DNA from: a virus
Virus record (IMG/VR): IMGVR_UViG_3300031885_000106
Span: 1 to 25,312 of that record
DNA length: 25,312 nt
Reading direction: 5' to 3' (one strand)
In this document: piece after piece, positions 10,707 to 18,248 of the stretch
How positions within the stretch are numbered: the first letter of the stretch is position 1
Layout of the letters: the number at the start of each line of letters is the position of its first letter
Made by a program: the position numbers and the translations under genes
Notes under the pieces: generated by a model
Seen by the model: the letters and a program-made list of their open reading frames with translations, nothing else
The model's database searches: none
Told to the model about the DNA's origin: nothing

Positions 10707-11132
10707 ATGATGCCAGAGACCGCTCCTGAGCATACTCCTGATACCGTAGCGGTCGTTGCAGTGACGGCAGCCGCATCAGCGGCCGCACTCGTACACGGTG
10801 AGACGCTCAAAGTCATCGAGTCCTTGAAGGCCGACACCATCGGCGCGATCGATGCTCTAAACATATCAGGGCTTCGTGACGAGTTCCGCCGCTTCCGCGA
10901 TGTTGAGTTTGTCCAGTCGTGCAACAGGAACGACAAGAGCAACACAGAGATACTGGATCAGGTCAAGCGCATCAACAGCGATGTCAGTACACTCATGCTC
11001 TGGAAATCCAATCTGGAGGGCTTCGCCGCCGGCATGGGACTGACAGGCAAGGCAGCGTGGGCGGTCCTAGGCATGCTGGTAACGGTTGGCTGTGTGGTTC
11101 TAGGTGCTGCCCTGGCACGCGGGATGTGGTAA
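10707..11132 (+). CDS. Putative membrane protein with coiled coil, 141 aa
   Basis: Two ATGs in tandem at 10707 behind AAGGGG. The N-terminus is acidic and Pro-rich, followed by a hydrophobic Ala/Val segment (about 13-30, VAVVAVTAAASAAALV). A charged helical middle (33-98) contains DEFRRFRDVEF and EILDQVKRINSDVSTL, likely coiled coil. A C-terminal transmembrane helix (AWAVLGMLVTVGCVVLGAAL, about 117-136) ends in ARGMW. Its place between terminase and portal is variable in siphoviruses. A role in lysis or membrane association is possible, but no family is recognised. Confidence 0.75.
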   Translation: MMPETAPEHTPDTVAVVAVTAAASAAALVHGETLKVIESLKADTIGAIDALNISGLRDEFRRFRDVEFVQSCNRNDKSNTEILDQVKRINSDVSTLMLWKSNLEGFAAGMGLTGKAAWAVLGMLVTVGCVVLGAALARGMW

Positions 11133-11142
11133 GGAGGCTGAC

Positions 11143-11232
11143 ATGATTCTCTTGTTCACCAATGTTGACGTCTGCGCCACCAGTCTGGTGATCATAGCTG
11201 TCTGCTCCGTCGTAGCGCTGTTACGGAAGTAA
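11143..11232 (+). CDS. Small membrane protein, 29 aa
   Basis: ATG at 11143 six bases after AAGGAGG. Encodes MILLFTNVDVCATSLVIIAV followed by CSVVALLRK: one transmembrane helix with a positive C-terminal end. Second of three consecutive small membrane proteins. Its strong ribosome binding site supports translation. Confidence 0.65.
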   Translation: MILLFTNVDVCATSLVIIAVCSVVALLRK

Positions 11233-11271
11233 GCCGTCGCAGCAGCTACAATGGGAGGAGGGTACGCCACA

Positions 11272-11496
11272 ATGGTAGCACTAACATCTCGGAAGCTCGC
11301 AGCGATCGCAATCGGCGTTGTGGGACTGCTTATTCTCGGAGCACTCCAGGTCTTTGGGAACAAGCCTCTCACAGACCAGGAGTTCAACCTACTTGCTGCG
11401 GGTGTTTCAGCACTGTCGGGTGGAGGTACACTCGTTCAGGGAGTGATCGACTTCAGTCAGCAGTCGGCACTGACGAACGGTAGTGCCAAGAAGTAA
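11272..11496 (+). CDS. Small membrane protein, holin-like, 74 aa
   Basis: The ATG at 11272 is preceded by GGGAGGAGGG at 9 nt, which favours it over the in-frame ATG at 11251 that overlaps this site. N-terminal MVALTSRKL precedes one transmembrane helix (AAIAIGVVGLLILGALQV, about 10-27), then a NKPLTDQEF loop and an amphipathic helix with Gly-rich turn (LLAAGVSALSGGGTLVQGVI). This build, SRK-TM-loop-amphipathic helix, is common among small phage membrane proteins annotated as holin-like. A lysis role is inferred; no endolysin is in the window. Confidence 0.7.
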   Translation: MVALTSRKLAAIAIGVVGLLILGALQVFGNKPLTDQEFNLLAAGVSALSGGGTLVQGVIDFSQQSALTNGSAKK

Positions 11497-11511
11497 CCCG
11501 CTGAGAGAGTA

Positions 11512-12882
11512 GTGAGGCCGATGAGACTCCTCGACGCCGCACGTGTCGGGCTTTCGGCATTCAGCCGCTTTCGCCGTTCGGAGCTGGACGCGCGATCTGC
11601 TATGCAGCTGCTAGCTACCTGGCAGCAGAACGCTCCGCAGTATCCGCCATTCTCGTACGAGGCATACGCTGACTCCGGCTACCGCAAGAACGAGCTCATC
11701 TACGCCTGCGTCCGAGAGATCGCGACCTCGGCGTCGGAGCCAGCGCTTCGTGTTCTCTCGCGCACCCCAGAGGGTATACAGCAGGAGATCATCGATCACC
11801 CACTCCGACTGCTTATTGAGAACCCGAACGAGGACCTGACGGAGTACGAGTTCTGGGAGTTGGTGCTCACCCTCTTGAACGTGAGCGGCAACTGCTACAT
11901 CTGGAAGGAGCGCTCGGAAGCAGGCAGGCCAATCGCGCTGTGGACTCTGCGTCCGGATCGTGTCAAGATCTGGTCAGGGAAGTCAGCAGTCGTCGATCAC
12001 TACACGTACCAAGCAGGCGACACAGTATACAAGCTGCCGAAGCGTGACGTCGTACACTTCAAGTTCCCTGATCCCGCTGACGACTTCTATGGGCTGTCGC
12101 CGATCCGTGTCTGCTTACGGAACACTGTGCTCGACAACTCGGTGACAGACTACGCGAAGGTCTTCTTCGAGAACGCTGCCGTACCGTACGGCCTGATCAA
12201 GGTTAAGCGGCGCCTGGAGAACCAGAACGAGGCCAAGCGCCTCCGCGAGAAGTGGAAGCAGCAATACAGTGGCGTCGCTGGGTGGCACGCACCGGCCATT
12301 CTGGACGAGGACGCCGAATACAAGGAGCTGGGCTCACCGCTCGATCGCGTGGTTACGGATGCACTACGTAACATACCCGAGACGCGCATCTGTATGGTGT
12401 TCGGAGTGCCTCCGATCATAGTGGGTGCTAACGTAGGTCTGATGCGCTCGACCTACTCGAACTACCGAGAGGCACGTGCGTCCTTCTGGGACGAGACGCT
12501 GATCCCTACGTACAAGAGGCTAGCGGCTCGCCTCAACAAGACACTGATGCCTGAATTCCCAATGCGTGACAACCGGTCCAGGGTGTTTGCGAAGTTCGAC
12601 CTGAGCGAGGTCAGTGCACTCCTAGAGGACCAAGACCTCGTGTGGCGCCGTGCAGCAATCGCTCTGCGAGCCGGAGGTATCACGGTCAACATGTTCCTGA
12701 GGCATATCGGTGAGCAGCCAGTTGCCAATGGAGATGTGTTCTTGAGGTCGTCCAATGTAGACGCAGTCGCGGCCGAGGGTCTAACAGCTCCGCCAAGCCG
12801 TCAGATAACACACCTCGAACACATTCTGGGCGAGCAGGCTACTCGTCAGATAGAGGAGGCCGTCAATGCCGGTAGCAACTGA
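11512..12882 (+). CDS. Portal protein, HK97 type, 456 aa
   Basis: Forms the dodecameric ring at the packaging vertex. GTG start at 11512; an in-frame ATG at 11521 is a possible alternative with poorer spacing. Typical of the HK97/lambda-B-like portal family: N-terminal YRKNELIYACVREIA (58-72), the NPNEDLTEYEFWELVLTLLN block (104-123), GNCYIWKE, WTLRPDRVKIW, DVVHFKFPDP, GLSPIRVC, and VFGVPPIIVGANVGLMRSTYSN in the clip/stem region. Position between terminase and protease is canonical. It overlaps the protease by 17 bp. Confidence 0.95.
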   Translation: MRPMRLLDAARVGLSAFSRFRRSELDARSAMQLLATWQQNAPQYPPFSYEAYADSGYRKNELIYACVREIATSASEPALRVLSRTPEGIQQEIIDHPLRLLIENPNEDLTEYEFWELVLTLLNVSGNCYIWKERSEAGRPIALWTLRPDRVKIWSGKSAVVDHYTYQAGDTVYKLPKRDVVHFKFPDPADDFYGLSPIRVCLRNTVLDNSVTDYAKVFFENAAVPYGLIKVKRRLENQNEAKRLREKWKQQYSGVAGWHAPAILDEDAEYKELGSPLDRVVTDALRNIPETRICMVFGVPPIIVGANVGLMRSTYSNYREARASFWDETLIPTYKRLAARLNKTLMPEFPMRDNRSRVFAKFDLSEVSALLEDQDLVWRRAAIALRAGGITVNMFLRHIGEQPVANGDVFLRSSNVDAVAAEGLTAPPSRQITHLEHILGEQATRQIEEAVNAGSN

Positions 12883-13900
12883 GGAAAAGGTCGAGTACCG
12901 TGACTTCCCGATCACGGACTTCCGGGCGCTCGAGGAGAACGAGGTCGAGGGCTACGCTAATGTCTTCGACGTAAAGGACGCCTTCGACACGATCTGGGAG
13001 CACGGCGTTTTCAAGAAGAGCATTCGTGATCATGGCGATCGGATTCGCTTCTTGTGGGCTCACGACACTCACATACCGCTTGGGAAGCTTTCTGTCACTC
13101 GAGAGGATCAGAAGGGTCTGTACTTTCGAGCGAAGGTGAGCGACACCACCGCGGGGCGGGACATCATGACTCTCGTTCGTGACGGCGCTGTCAGCGACGT
13201 GAGCGTCGGCTTCAAGCCCGTACGCGTCGTCGAGGACGAGAGGGATCCCGAGAATGGTCCACTACACATCCTAGAGGTCGACCTCCGCGAGATCTCGCTT
13301 GTGTCGCTCGGTGCTGTTCCGGGAGCTGAGATCAAGAGCTTCCGAAGCAACGACGCGGAGGACGAGGATCCTTGTGGCTGCTACGGAGACGACGCGGGAG
13401 AGGCTGTCGAGGACGAGCCTGCGGAGGTGCGTCCCTATCCTAACGAGCATGCCTGTCGACTCAAGGATCCCGGACAGTTTGAAGCGGGGTCCTTCCGACG
13501 TGTGTCACGTAGTCACAACGGCAAGCGGTACAGCGTTATCATGGCGAAGCCCAAGAGTGGTGGAGGCATGCAGGAACAGGCCTATCGCTACCCAAAGGAC
13601 ACCTGGGACGCATCGGACGCTCGGGCACACTGCAAGAGTCACAAGGGGATTGAGTTCGCGCCTGCGACTGGTGGTGCAACCGCCGACGCGGACGTCAACA
13701 CCCTTGCCGTTTATCTCGAAACAGTCCAGAATATATTAGAAGCGATCGAGGCCCGTGCTGTGGAAGAGATACCGACCAACGAGCAGCGCGCACAGCTTCG
13801 GCAAGTTGCGGAGAGGTTGATCGGCGTCGCGAAGCCGCCGCGACAAGTAGGACGAATGGTGAGGGCGAAAGTCCTCGCACGAGAGATCAACCAGATCTGA
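12866..13900 (+). CDS. Prohead protease (peptidase U35-type) with C-terminal extension, 344 aa
   Basis: Cleaves the capsid delta domain during head maturation. Start ATG 12866, six bases after GAGGAGG inside the portal gene. The protease domain (about 1-165) has the family pattern: FRALEENEVEGYANVFD, WAHDTHIPLGK with catalytic His66, GAVSDVSVGF with catalytic Ser113, and LREISLVSLGAVPGAEI. It is longer than the usual 180-220 residues: after a Cys/Glu-rich linker (CGCYGDD) comes a second domain, NEHACRLKDPGQF, HNGKRYSVIM, DTWDASDARAHCKSHKGI, found attached to some phage proteases, then a helical C-terminus. The extension may aid scaffold interaction (inference). Confidence 0.92.
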   Translation: MPVATEEKVEYRDFPITDFRALEENEVEGYANVFDVKDAFDTIWEHGVFKKSIRDHGDRIRFLWAHDTHIPLGKLSVTREDQKGLYFRAKVSDTTAGRDIMTLVRDGAVSDVSVGFKPVRVVEDERDPENGPLHILEVDLREISLVSLGAVPGAEIKSFRSNDAEDEDPCGCYGDDAGEAVEDEPAEVRPYPNEHACRLKDPGQFEAGSFRRVSRSHNGKRYSVIMAKPKSGGGMQEQAYRYPKDTWDASDARAHCKSHKGIEFAPATGGATADADVNTLAVYLETVQNILEAIEARAVEEIPTNEQRAQLRQVAERLIGVAKPPRQVGRMVRAKVLAREINQI

Positions 13901-13913
13901 GGGAGGGGTTAGC

Positions 13914-15176
13914 ATGACAGTAATCTCGTACCAGGTGCTAGCCGAAGAGGCCGCTGCCCTCGTGCTCCAGGCTCGTGCGATCGTCGACGAGTGGGACACC
14001 AAGGGTGAAGCGATGCCGGCCGAGATCGAGGCGCAGGTCGACAGCATCCTCGCAGATAGCACCGCAAAGAAGGAAGAGGCCGACCGGCTGAAGAGAGCCG
14101 ACACCCGGCGCCAAACCACGAATGCGCTCTACGAGCACTTCCACGGCCGGCGCAACGGCGACGGTGACAGCGGAGGCGCTGGTGAGAGCCACGAGGAGCA
14201 TCCGGCCGGACAGACCGACGTAGCTCAGCTGAGCATGCGGGCGTTCGAGAAGATGATCCGATTCGGTCCGCCAGCTCTCACGCCAGAGGAGACTCGTACG
14301 CTCACCGAGGGTGTCGAGACCGCCGGCGGGTATCTCGTGCCGGAGCAGTTCGTCAACGAGCTGCTCCGCAAGATCCCCGGTCAGACGATCGTGCGTCAGC
14401 GAGCACGCGTTATCACGATCAGCGGCGACTCCGCTGTGCTGCCCACGGTGACCGGTGGCGACAACATGTACACCTCTGGTGTTCAGATCTCGTGGTCAAC
14501 CGAGACTCCGGGGGTCGACGAGGGCCTGACTGAACCGACGTTCGGACAGGAGAGGGTGCTCGTCTACAAGATGCTCGCCAAGACTCGGCTGTCCAAGGAC
14601 CTCCTGGAAGACAGCGTCATCGACATCGCAGGGCTTCTGATGGACCTGTACGCAGAGTCCTTCGCCCTCGCCGAGGACAACGCCTTCCTAGTAGGTTCGG
14701 GCGTCAATCGCCCTGAGGGCGTGATGACGAGCCCCGATATCGGCCACACACACTCGGGCGTGATCGACAACCTGACGGCGGACAGCATCATCGACCTGTA
14801 CTACGCCATTCCGGTGCAGTACAGGACGCAGGGCATCTTCGTCATGCGGAGCACCACAGAGCAGGTCATTCGGAAGCTGAAGGACGGTAACGGCCAGTAC
14901 CTTTGGCAGCCGGGACTGCAGGCAGGTGATCCGGGAGCACTCCTCGGGCGTGCCGTTCTCAACACGGACTTCATGCCGGCGCTAGCTGCGAACGCCGAGC
15001 CCATTCTGTTCGGTGACTTCCGCGGCTACTGGATCATCGACCGGCGTGGCATGGACTTGCAGCGGCTGAACGAGAAGTACGCAGAGCAGGGCATGATCGG
15101 TTTCGTGGCCGATCGTCGTGTCGGCGGTCGAGTCATGATGCCGACCATGTTCCGCAAGCTGCTGATCGCCGTCTAG
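13914..15176 (+). CDS. Major capsid protein, HK97 fold, with delta domain, 420 aa
   Basis: Forms the icosahedral shell. ATG at 13914 behind GAGGGAGGGG. Residues 1-100 are an Ala/Glu-rich helical delta domain (scaffold) ending in a Gly/Asp/Glu-rich linker (about 80-100). The mature protein probably begins at or after residue 100, before LTEGVETAGGYLVPEQF (130-146), a standard start of the HK97 N-arm region. Further family blocks are VITISGDSAVLPTV, LLEDSVIDIAGLL, ALAEDNAFLVGSG (E-loop to P-domain), GRAVLNTDFMP and GMIGFVADRRVGGRVM. Length and the upstream protease fit fully. Confidence 0.96.
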   Translation: MTVISYQVLAEEAAALVLQARAIVDEWDTKGEAMPAEIEAQVDSILADSTAKKEEADRLKRADTRRQTTNALYEHFHGRRNGDGDSGGAGESHEEHPAGQTDVAQLSMRAFEKMIRFGPPALTPEETRTLTEGVETAGGYLVPEQFVNELLRKIPGQTIVRQRARVITISGDSAVLPTVTGGDNMYTSGVQISWSTETPGVDEGLTEPTFGQERVLVYKMLAKTRLSKDLLEDSVIDIAGLLMDLYAESFALAEDNAFLVGSGVNRPEGVMTSPDIGHTHSGVIDNLTADSIIDLYYAIPVQYRTQGIFVMRSTTEQVIRKLKDGNGQYLWQPGLQAGDPGALLGRAVLNTDFMPALAANAEPILFGDFRGYWIIDRRGMDLQRLNEKYAEQGMIGFVADRRVGGRVMMPTMFRKLLIAV

Positions 15177-15245
15177 GACGGCTAGCAAGTCTCTCCCGCA
15201 CACGCGCAGGGAAGGGACCCACGCACACGAAGGGAGTAGAACGGT

Positions 15246-15674
15246 ATGCACAGTCTTATTGACGCCTTGCTAGTCCACAACGACATCGAGGCGGACGCCT
15301 ACGGGATCGCGACGACTGTGGGCGACATCATCGACACCCTCGGCTACGATGGAGTCATATGGATCCTCGACATCGGTGACATCACCGCCACTGGGACCAT
15401 CAACGCCTCTGTGTACGACGACGATGCTGTGGCGATGGGCACCGAGGCAGAGATCGTTGCTAGCCGCATCACTGCGCTGACGGCAGCTGGTGGCGACAGC
15501 AACGAGATGGTCGTGATCCAGATCCTGCGGCCGAAGAAGCGGTACTGTCGGATCAAGGTAGTCACCGGGACTGCCGGGGCCGATCTCGGTGTGATGTCTC
15601 TCCGGTGGAGAGGTCGTCGGGAGCCGGTCACGCAGGTCGCAGTGTCCGAGGCCATCAAGCTCGTCAGCCCGTAG
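15246..15674 (+). CDS. Putative head-associated structural protein, 142 aa
   Basis: ATG at 15246 with AAGGGAG upstream. The sequence is strand-rich: GVIWILDIGDITATGTINAS and VYDDD, then EMVVIQILRPKKRYCRIKVV, with VMSLRWRGRREPV near the end. Position right after the capsid gene and the beta-sandwich look fit a head decoration or minor head protein. This is a position-based assignment. The stop lies in the loop of a hairpin. Confidence 0.65.
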   Translation: MHSLIDALLVHNDIEADAYGIATTVGDIIDTLGYDGVIWILDIGDITATGTINASVYDDDAVAMGTEAEIVASRITALTAAGGDSNEMVVIQILRPKKRYCRIKVVTGTAGADLGVMSLRWRGRREPVTQVAVSEAIKLVSP

Positions 15675-15696
15675 TTGCCTCCTGTCTCGGGCTGAC
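15663..15696 (+). terminator. Hairpin enclosing the stop codon, possible attenuator
   Basis: GTCAGCCCG (15663-15671) and CGGGCTGAC (15688-15696) form a 9-bp perfect stem whose loop begins with the TAG stop (15672-15674). It is followed by a second hairpin at 15712. A pair of hairpins after the capsid genes could lower expression of downstream genes. Confidence 0.6.
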
Positions 15697-15711
15697 ATAT
15701 TGATTGGGTGT

Positions 15712-15741
15712 GGGCACCAACCTCTCCGCCGGTTGGTGCCC
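15712..15741 (+). terminator. Strong hairpin, probable partial terminator
   Basis: GGGCACCAACC (15712-15722) and GGTTGGTGCCC (15731-15741) form an 11-bp perfect stem with an 8-nt loop. No T-run follows (CCCCAACAAC), so it may act as an attenuator or RNA-stabilising end rather than a full terminator. A weaker AGGAGC/GCTCCT hairpin follows (15761-15785). Confidence 0.65.
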
Positions 15742-15841
15742 CCCAACAACAACAGAATAAAGGAGCAGCCGCCACCTCGGCTCCTCTGTGCGCAAGCTAA
15801 GTCGACAGGCGGCGTCGGCTGTAACCAGCGGAGGAGATGTC

Positions 15842-16279
15842 ATGGCAGACGCAACATATCAGCCCAAGGTTTTCCGAAAGCAGGGAGGCGACGAACTCGT
15901 CGTCGCTGCCGGCGGTAAGCTCACCCAGGAAGATGGTGGAGCTGTCGTCCGACCGGTCAGGATCGTCACGGCGAACGTTTCGTTGACGGCTGCCGCGAGT
16001 GGTCTGATCCTGATCTGCGACGCCGCCGATCTCGTGATCACTCTGCCAGCAACGGTGGCGGGTCTGATCTTCACGGTCGTGTGTGCTGCAGTATCTGCCG
16101 GAACCGGTCTGAGCCTCAGCCCGGCAGCAGCAGACAAGATCAACGAGGGGACTGCTAACAAGGACCTGATCAACTCTGGCGCCACCGACGTACTAGGCGA
16201 CTCGGTTACCCTTGTCAGCGATGGCGTCACCGGCTGGTACACCATTAACAAGATCGGTACCTGGGCGGCCGAGGGCTAG
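15842..16279 (+). CDS. Putative structural protein, 145 aa
   Basis: The ATG at 15842 was chosen for the GGAGGAG six to seven bases upstream; the frame opens earlier at 15788. It contains VRIVTANVSLTAAASGLILI, VITLPATVAGLIFTVV, a hydrophilic middle (AADKINEGTANKDLINSG) and a GWYTINKIGTWA end. The small-residue-rich strands look like a capsid decoration or fibre-like trimer domain. The role is inferred from position only. Confidence 0.65.
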   Translation: MADATYQPKVFRKQGGDELVVAAGGKLTQEDGGAVVRPVRIVTANVSLTAAASGLILICDAADLVITLPATVAGLIFTVVCAAVSAGTGLSLSPAAADKINEGTANKDLINSGATDVLGDSVTLVSDGVTGWYTINKIGTWAAEG

Positions 16280-16289
16280 GAGACCGACG

Positions 16290-16709
16290 ATGAGGCAGGG
16301 ACCATACCCTAACATCGTTGCACAAGCCGATTCTCTAGTTGACGACTCGGACAAGACCTTCACAGTGCCCGTTGGCAGGGAGTGGCGCCTGCAGATGCTT
16401 TCTACGTCACTCGTGTCGTCCGCAGTCGTCGGTAACCGACAGCTCAAGGTCGAGATCGGCGACGGTGCCAACCTGTTGTGGTCGAAGAGCTTTGGCGCTG
16501 TGCAGGCTGCGAGTCTGACACGCCGATACATGGGAGCTGCGGATCTGCCGGACGACGTCGCCTTCGACGCCGATGGCAACATTCGGATGCAGCTCAGCGG
16601 GTGGGTACTACCTACCGGCTGCACTGTGCGTGTCTACGACAGTGCAGCCATCGACGCGACCCACGACGACATGACTGTTCGTCTCCTAGTGGAGGAGATG
16701 CGAGAGTAG
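16290..16709 (+). CDS. Putative structural protein, 139 aa
   Basis: ATG at 16290, seven bases after AGGAG and 11 bases after the previous stop; the upstream extension of the frame overlaps the preceding gene. Strand-rich: KTFTVPVGREWRLQMLSTSL, RQLKVEIGDGANLLWSKSFG, NIRMQLSGWVLPTGCTVRVY, then MTVRLLVEEM. The pattern suggests a beta-sandwich virion protein, probably head-associated. No named family recognised. Confidence 0.65.
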   Translation: MRQGPYPNIVAQADSLVDDSDKTFTVPVGREWRLQMLSTSLVSSAVVGNRQLKVEIGDGANLLWSKSFGAVQAASLTRRYMGAADLPDDVAFDADGNIRMQLSGWVLPTGCTVRVYDSAAIDATHDDMTVRLLVEEMRE

Positions 16710-16716
16710 GGTAGAA

Positions 16717-16778
16717 GGGGGAGCTACCGCTCCTCTGCGGCTTGTAGCGGGTCACGCATTGACGGAGCGGGCTCCCCC
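16717..16778 (+). repeat. G-rich/C-rich inverted repeat in intergenic gap
   Basis: GGGGGAGC (16717-16724) and GCTCCCCC (16771-16778) are perfect complements 46 nt apart, with smaller pairings (GAGC/GCTC) inside. It follows the stop of the gene at 16290-16709 and may be a weak terminator or processing site. Confidence 0.4.
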
Positions 16779-16791
16779 CGTAGGAGGACGA

Positions 16792-16968
16792 GTGCTTACT
16801 AGGCATCAAGTAGCAGCGATCCTGAAGATGCCATTCAACACTGCCTTGGAGCACTCTCCCTTCACGAGGAGGAAGCAACATGACCAATTCGAAGCCGAAG
16901 AGACAGAAGGTCGACGAAGTGAGCTCCGTCGAACCTGCTGTTCCAAACCAAGGAGCCGGCGCCGTTGA
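16792..16968 (+). CDS. Possible small protein, 58 aa
   Basis: GTG at 16792 preceded by GGAGGACGA. The N-terminus LTRHQVAAILKMPFNTALEH could be a short helix-turn-helix. The later part is Arg/Glu-rich and overlaps another candidate frame (16880), which lowers confidence in its C-terminal half. If real, it lies between accessory head genes and the connector module. Confidence 0.4.
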   Translation: MLTRHQVAAILKMPFNTALEHSPFTRRKQHDQFEAEETEGRRSELRRTCCSKPRSRRR

Positions 16969-17185
16969 ACAGCCTACTAACGCCGACACGCGTGAAGAGA
17001 CAGGTGGAGACAGACCTCTCGGACTCGACGCTACAGGAGATCCTGGATCGAGAGGAAGCGGAGATAGTGCGGCGGTTCGGTCCCCACTCGGACGGGACGT
17101 CGAGCTCGAAGCAGACACTCCTCCTCCCAGGGCTGACGAGAGATGTCTTTGTGCCCCGGCCTTTCGTCACCGTCATCAGCGTTAG
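16880..17185 (+). CDS. Possible protein with disordered N-terminus, 101 aa
   Basis: ATG at 16880 behind GAGGAGG with good spacing. The start (MTNSKPKRQKVDEVSSVEPA) is polar and probably disordered. From codon 29 it overlaps the connector gene at 16965 in another frame, and the rest (PLGLDATGDPGSRGSGD...) looks like out-of-frame translation. Either a short real protein with a long overlap, or a translational lead-in to the connector gene. Confidence 0.35.
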   Translation: MTNSKPKRQKVDEVSSVEPAVPNQGAGAVEQPTNADTREETGGDRPLGLDATGDPGSRGSGDSAAVRSPLGRDVELEADTPPPRADERCLCAPAFRHRHQR

Positions 17186-17501
17186 GGAGGCTTTCACCGT
17201 CGGCGACCTCGCAACAGCTACTGTGCTGACGGCGAATACAGACTATGTCGCGTGGGCCGAGGAAGGACGTATCGAACGCCTTGGTGCACTGTTCACGACC
17301 TATGTACAAGTTGAGTATGTACCAATTGACGACCGAGATGAGCGGCGCCGCGTGTTGGTCGAACTGTGTCGACTGACGACGAACAATCAAGCACTCGAGC
17401 GGGAGTCATTTGGTGGAGGCGAGTACTCGTACGTACGTGGAAAGTATGAGGACGAGCGCTCCAAGCTGTTAAGCCAGTTAGCACACTTCGTTCCTCTTTA
17501 A
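16965..17501 (+). CDS. Head-tail connector/adaptor protein, 178 aa
   Basis: TTG start at 16965 with AAGGAG nine bases upstream. NSLLTPTRVKRQVETDLSD (2-20) followed by LQEILDREEAEIVRRFG resembles the helical start of HK97 gp6/SPP1 gp15-type adaptors, which form the first ring below the portal. A strand region follows (FVPRPFVTVISVREAF; TDYVAWAEEGRIERLG) and a helical C-terminus (DERRRVLVELCRLTTNNQAL). Position before the head-closure and tail genes supports the call. Confidence 0.75.
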   Translation: MNSLLTPTRVKRQVETDLSDSTLQEILDREEAEIVRRFGPHSDGTSSSKQTLLLPGLTRDVFVPRPFVTVISVREAFTVGDLATATVLTANTDYVAWAEEGRIERLGALFTTYVQVEYVPIDDRDERRRVLVELCRLTTNNQALERESFGGGEYSYVRGKYEDERSKLLSQLAHFVPL

Positions 17502-17513
17502 GGAGGGGGTAAC

Positions 17514-17858
17514 ATGGCAGCACGAACCGACATTCCTATCCAGCAACTGCCGGCTGAAGGAGCTGCGCTCACCTGGACGACCGTCAACATCACCGACGGT
17601 ATGGAGTTCCTGAACGATGGCAGCACGATCCTGGTGGTACGTAACCCGGACGCCGCCAACGCTCTCAACGTGACGGTCGTCAGTGTTGCGTGCTCCCACG
17701 GACGTGTCAGCAACATCGTGAAGGCCGTCGCCTTGACCACACTGGTGTATCTGTTCCGGAAGCTTCCCAAGGACATGTTCAACCAGGCCAGCGGTAAGGT
17801 GAACGTGGACCTCACCGGCTCCGCTGTGACGGCGCAGGTGGCCGCTCTGAGAGTCTAG
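17514..17858 (+). CDS. Putative minor structural protein, 114 aa
   Basis: ATG at 17514 behind AAGGAGGGGG. Contains ITDGMEFLNDGSTILVVRNP, ALNVTVVSVACSHG and KVNVDLTGSAVTAQVAALRV, a small beta-sandwich pattern (xFxNDGxTxLxVxN...VTV) that I associate with proteins encoded near head or connector genes in many siphoviruses, possibly decoration proteins. Function is inferred. Confidence 0.7.
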   Translation: MAARTDIPIQQLPAEGAALTWTTVNITDGMEFLNDGSTILVVRNPDAANALNVTVVSVACSHGRVSNIVKAVALTTLVYLFRKLPKDMFNQASGKVNVDLTGSAVTAQVAALRV

Positions 17859-17861
17859 AGT

Positions 17862-18248
17862 GTGAGCTATGCTAACGGGCTCATCCATGTCTGTACAATC
17901 CAGCGCAACACACAGGCAGCTCTGGACGAGTATAACAAGCCTGAGGAGCCTGTGTGGGGTGATCTGACCACGCTGCCGTGTCGACTAATCCCGATGATAA
18001 GCAACGTGCGAGGCATGGGTGGTCTCGTTGGTAAAGGCGGTAGCATAGGAGTTGTAGACACAGTGAAGCGGGTCTACTTGCTACTGCTGCCCAGAGAAAC
18101 GGATGTTACGGAGTACGACCGAGTAGTTAACGTGAAGAACCGCCGAGGAGGCACCGTAGAGACTGGGCCGCTAAGTCCCCTGCTAGTACGCACGGTAAGT
18201 GGGTGGACTGAGCATCACCGGAGCGTAATCCTGGAGAAGGTGACGTAG
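17862..18248 (+). CDS. Head closure / head-tail joining protein, 128 aa
   Basis: GTG start at 17862, three bases after the preceding stop; no strong ribosome binding site, so coupled translation is likely. The pattern IHVCTIQRNTQAALDEYNKP, VWGDLTTLPCRLIPM, then YDRVVNVKNRRGG matches the small beta-barrel head-tail adaptor family (Trp after 'Y-x-x-P', then PCR). These proteins plug the connector after packaging. Stop overlaps the next start (TAGTG). Confidence 0.8.
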   Translation: MSYANGLIHVCTIQRNTQAALDEYNKPEEPVWGDLTTLPCRLIPMISNVRGMGGLVGKGGSIGVVDTVKRVYLLLLPRETDVTEYDRVVNVKNRRGGTVETGPLSPLLVRTVSGWTEHHRSVILEKVT

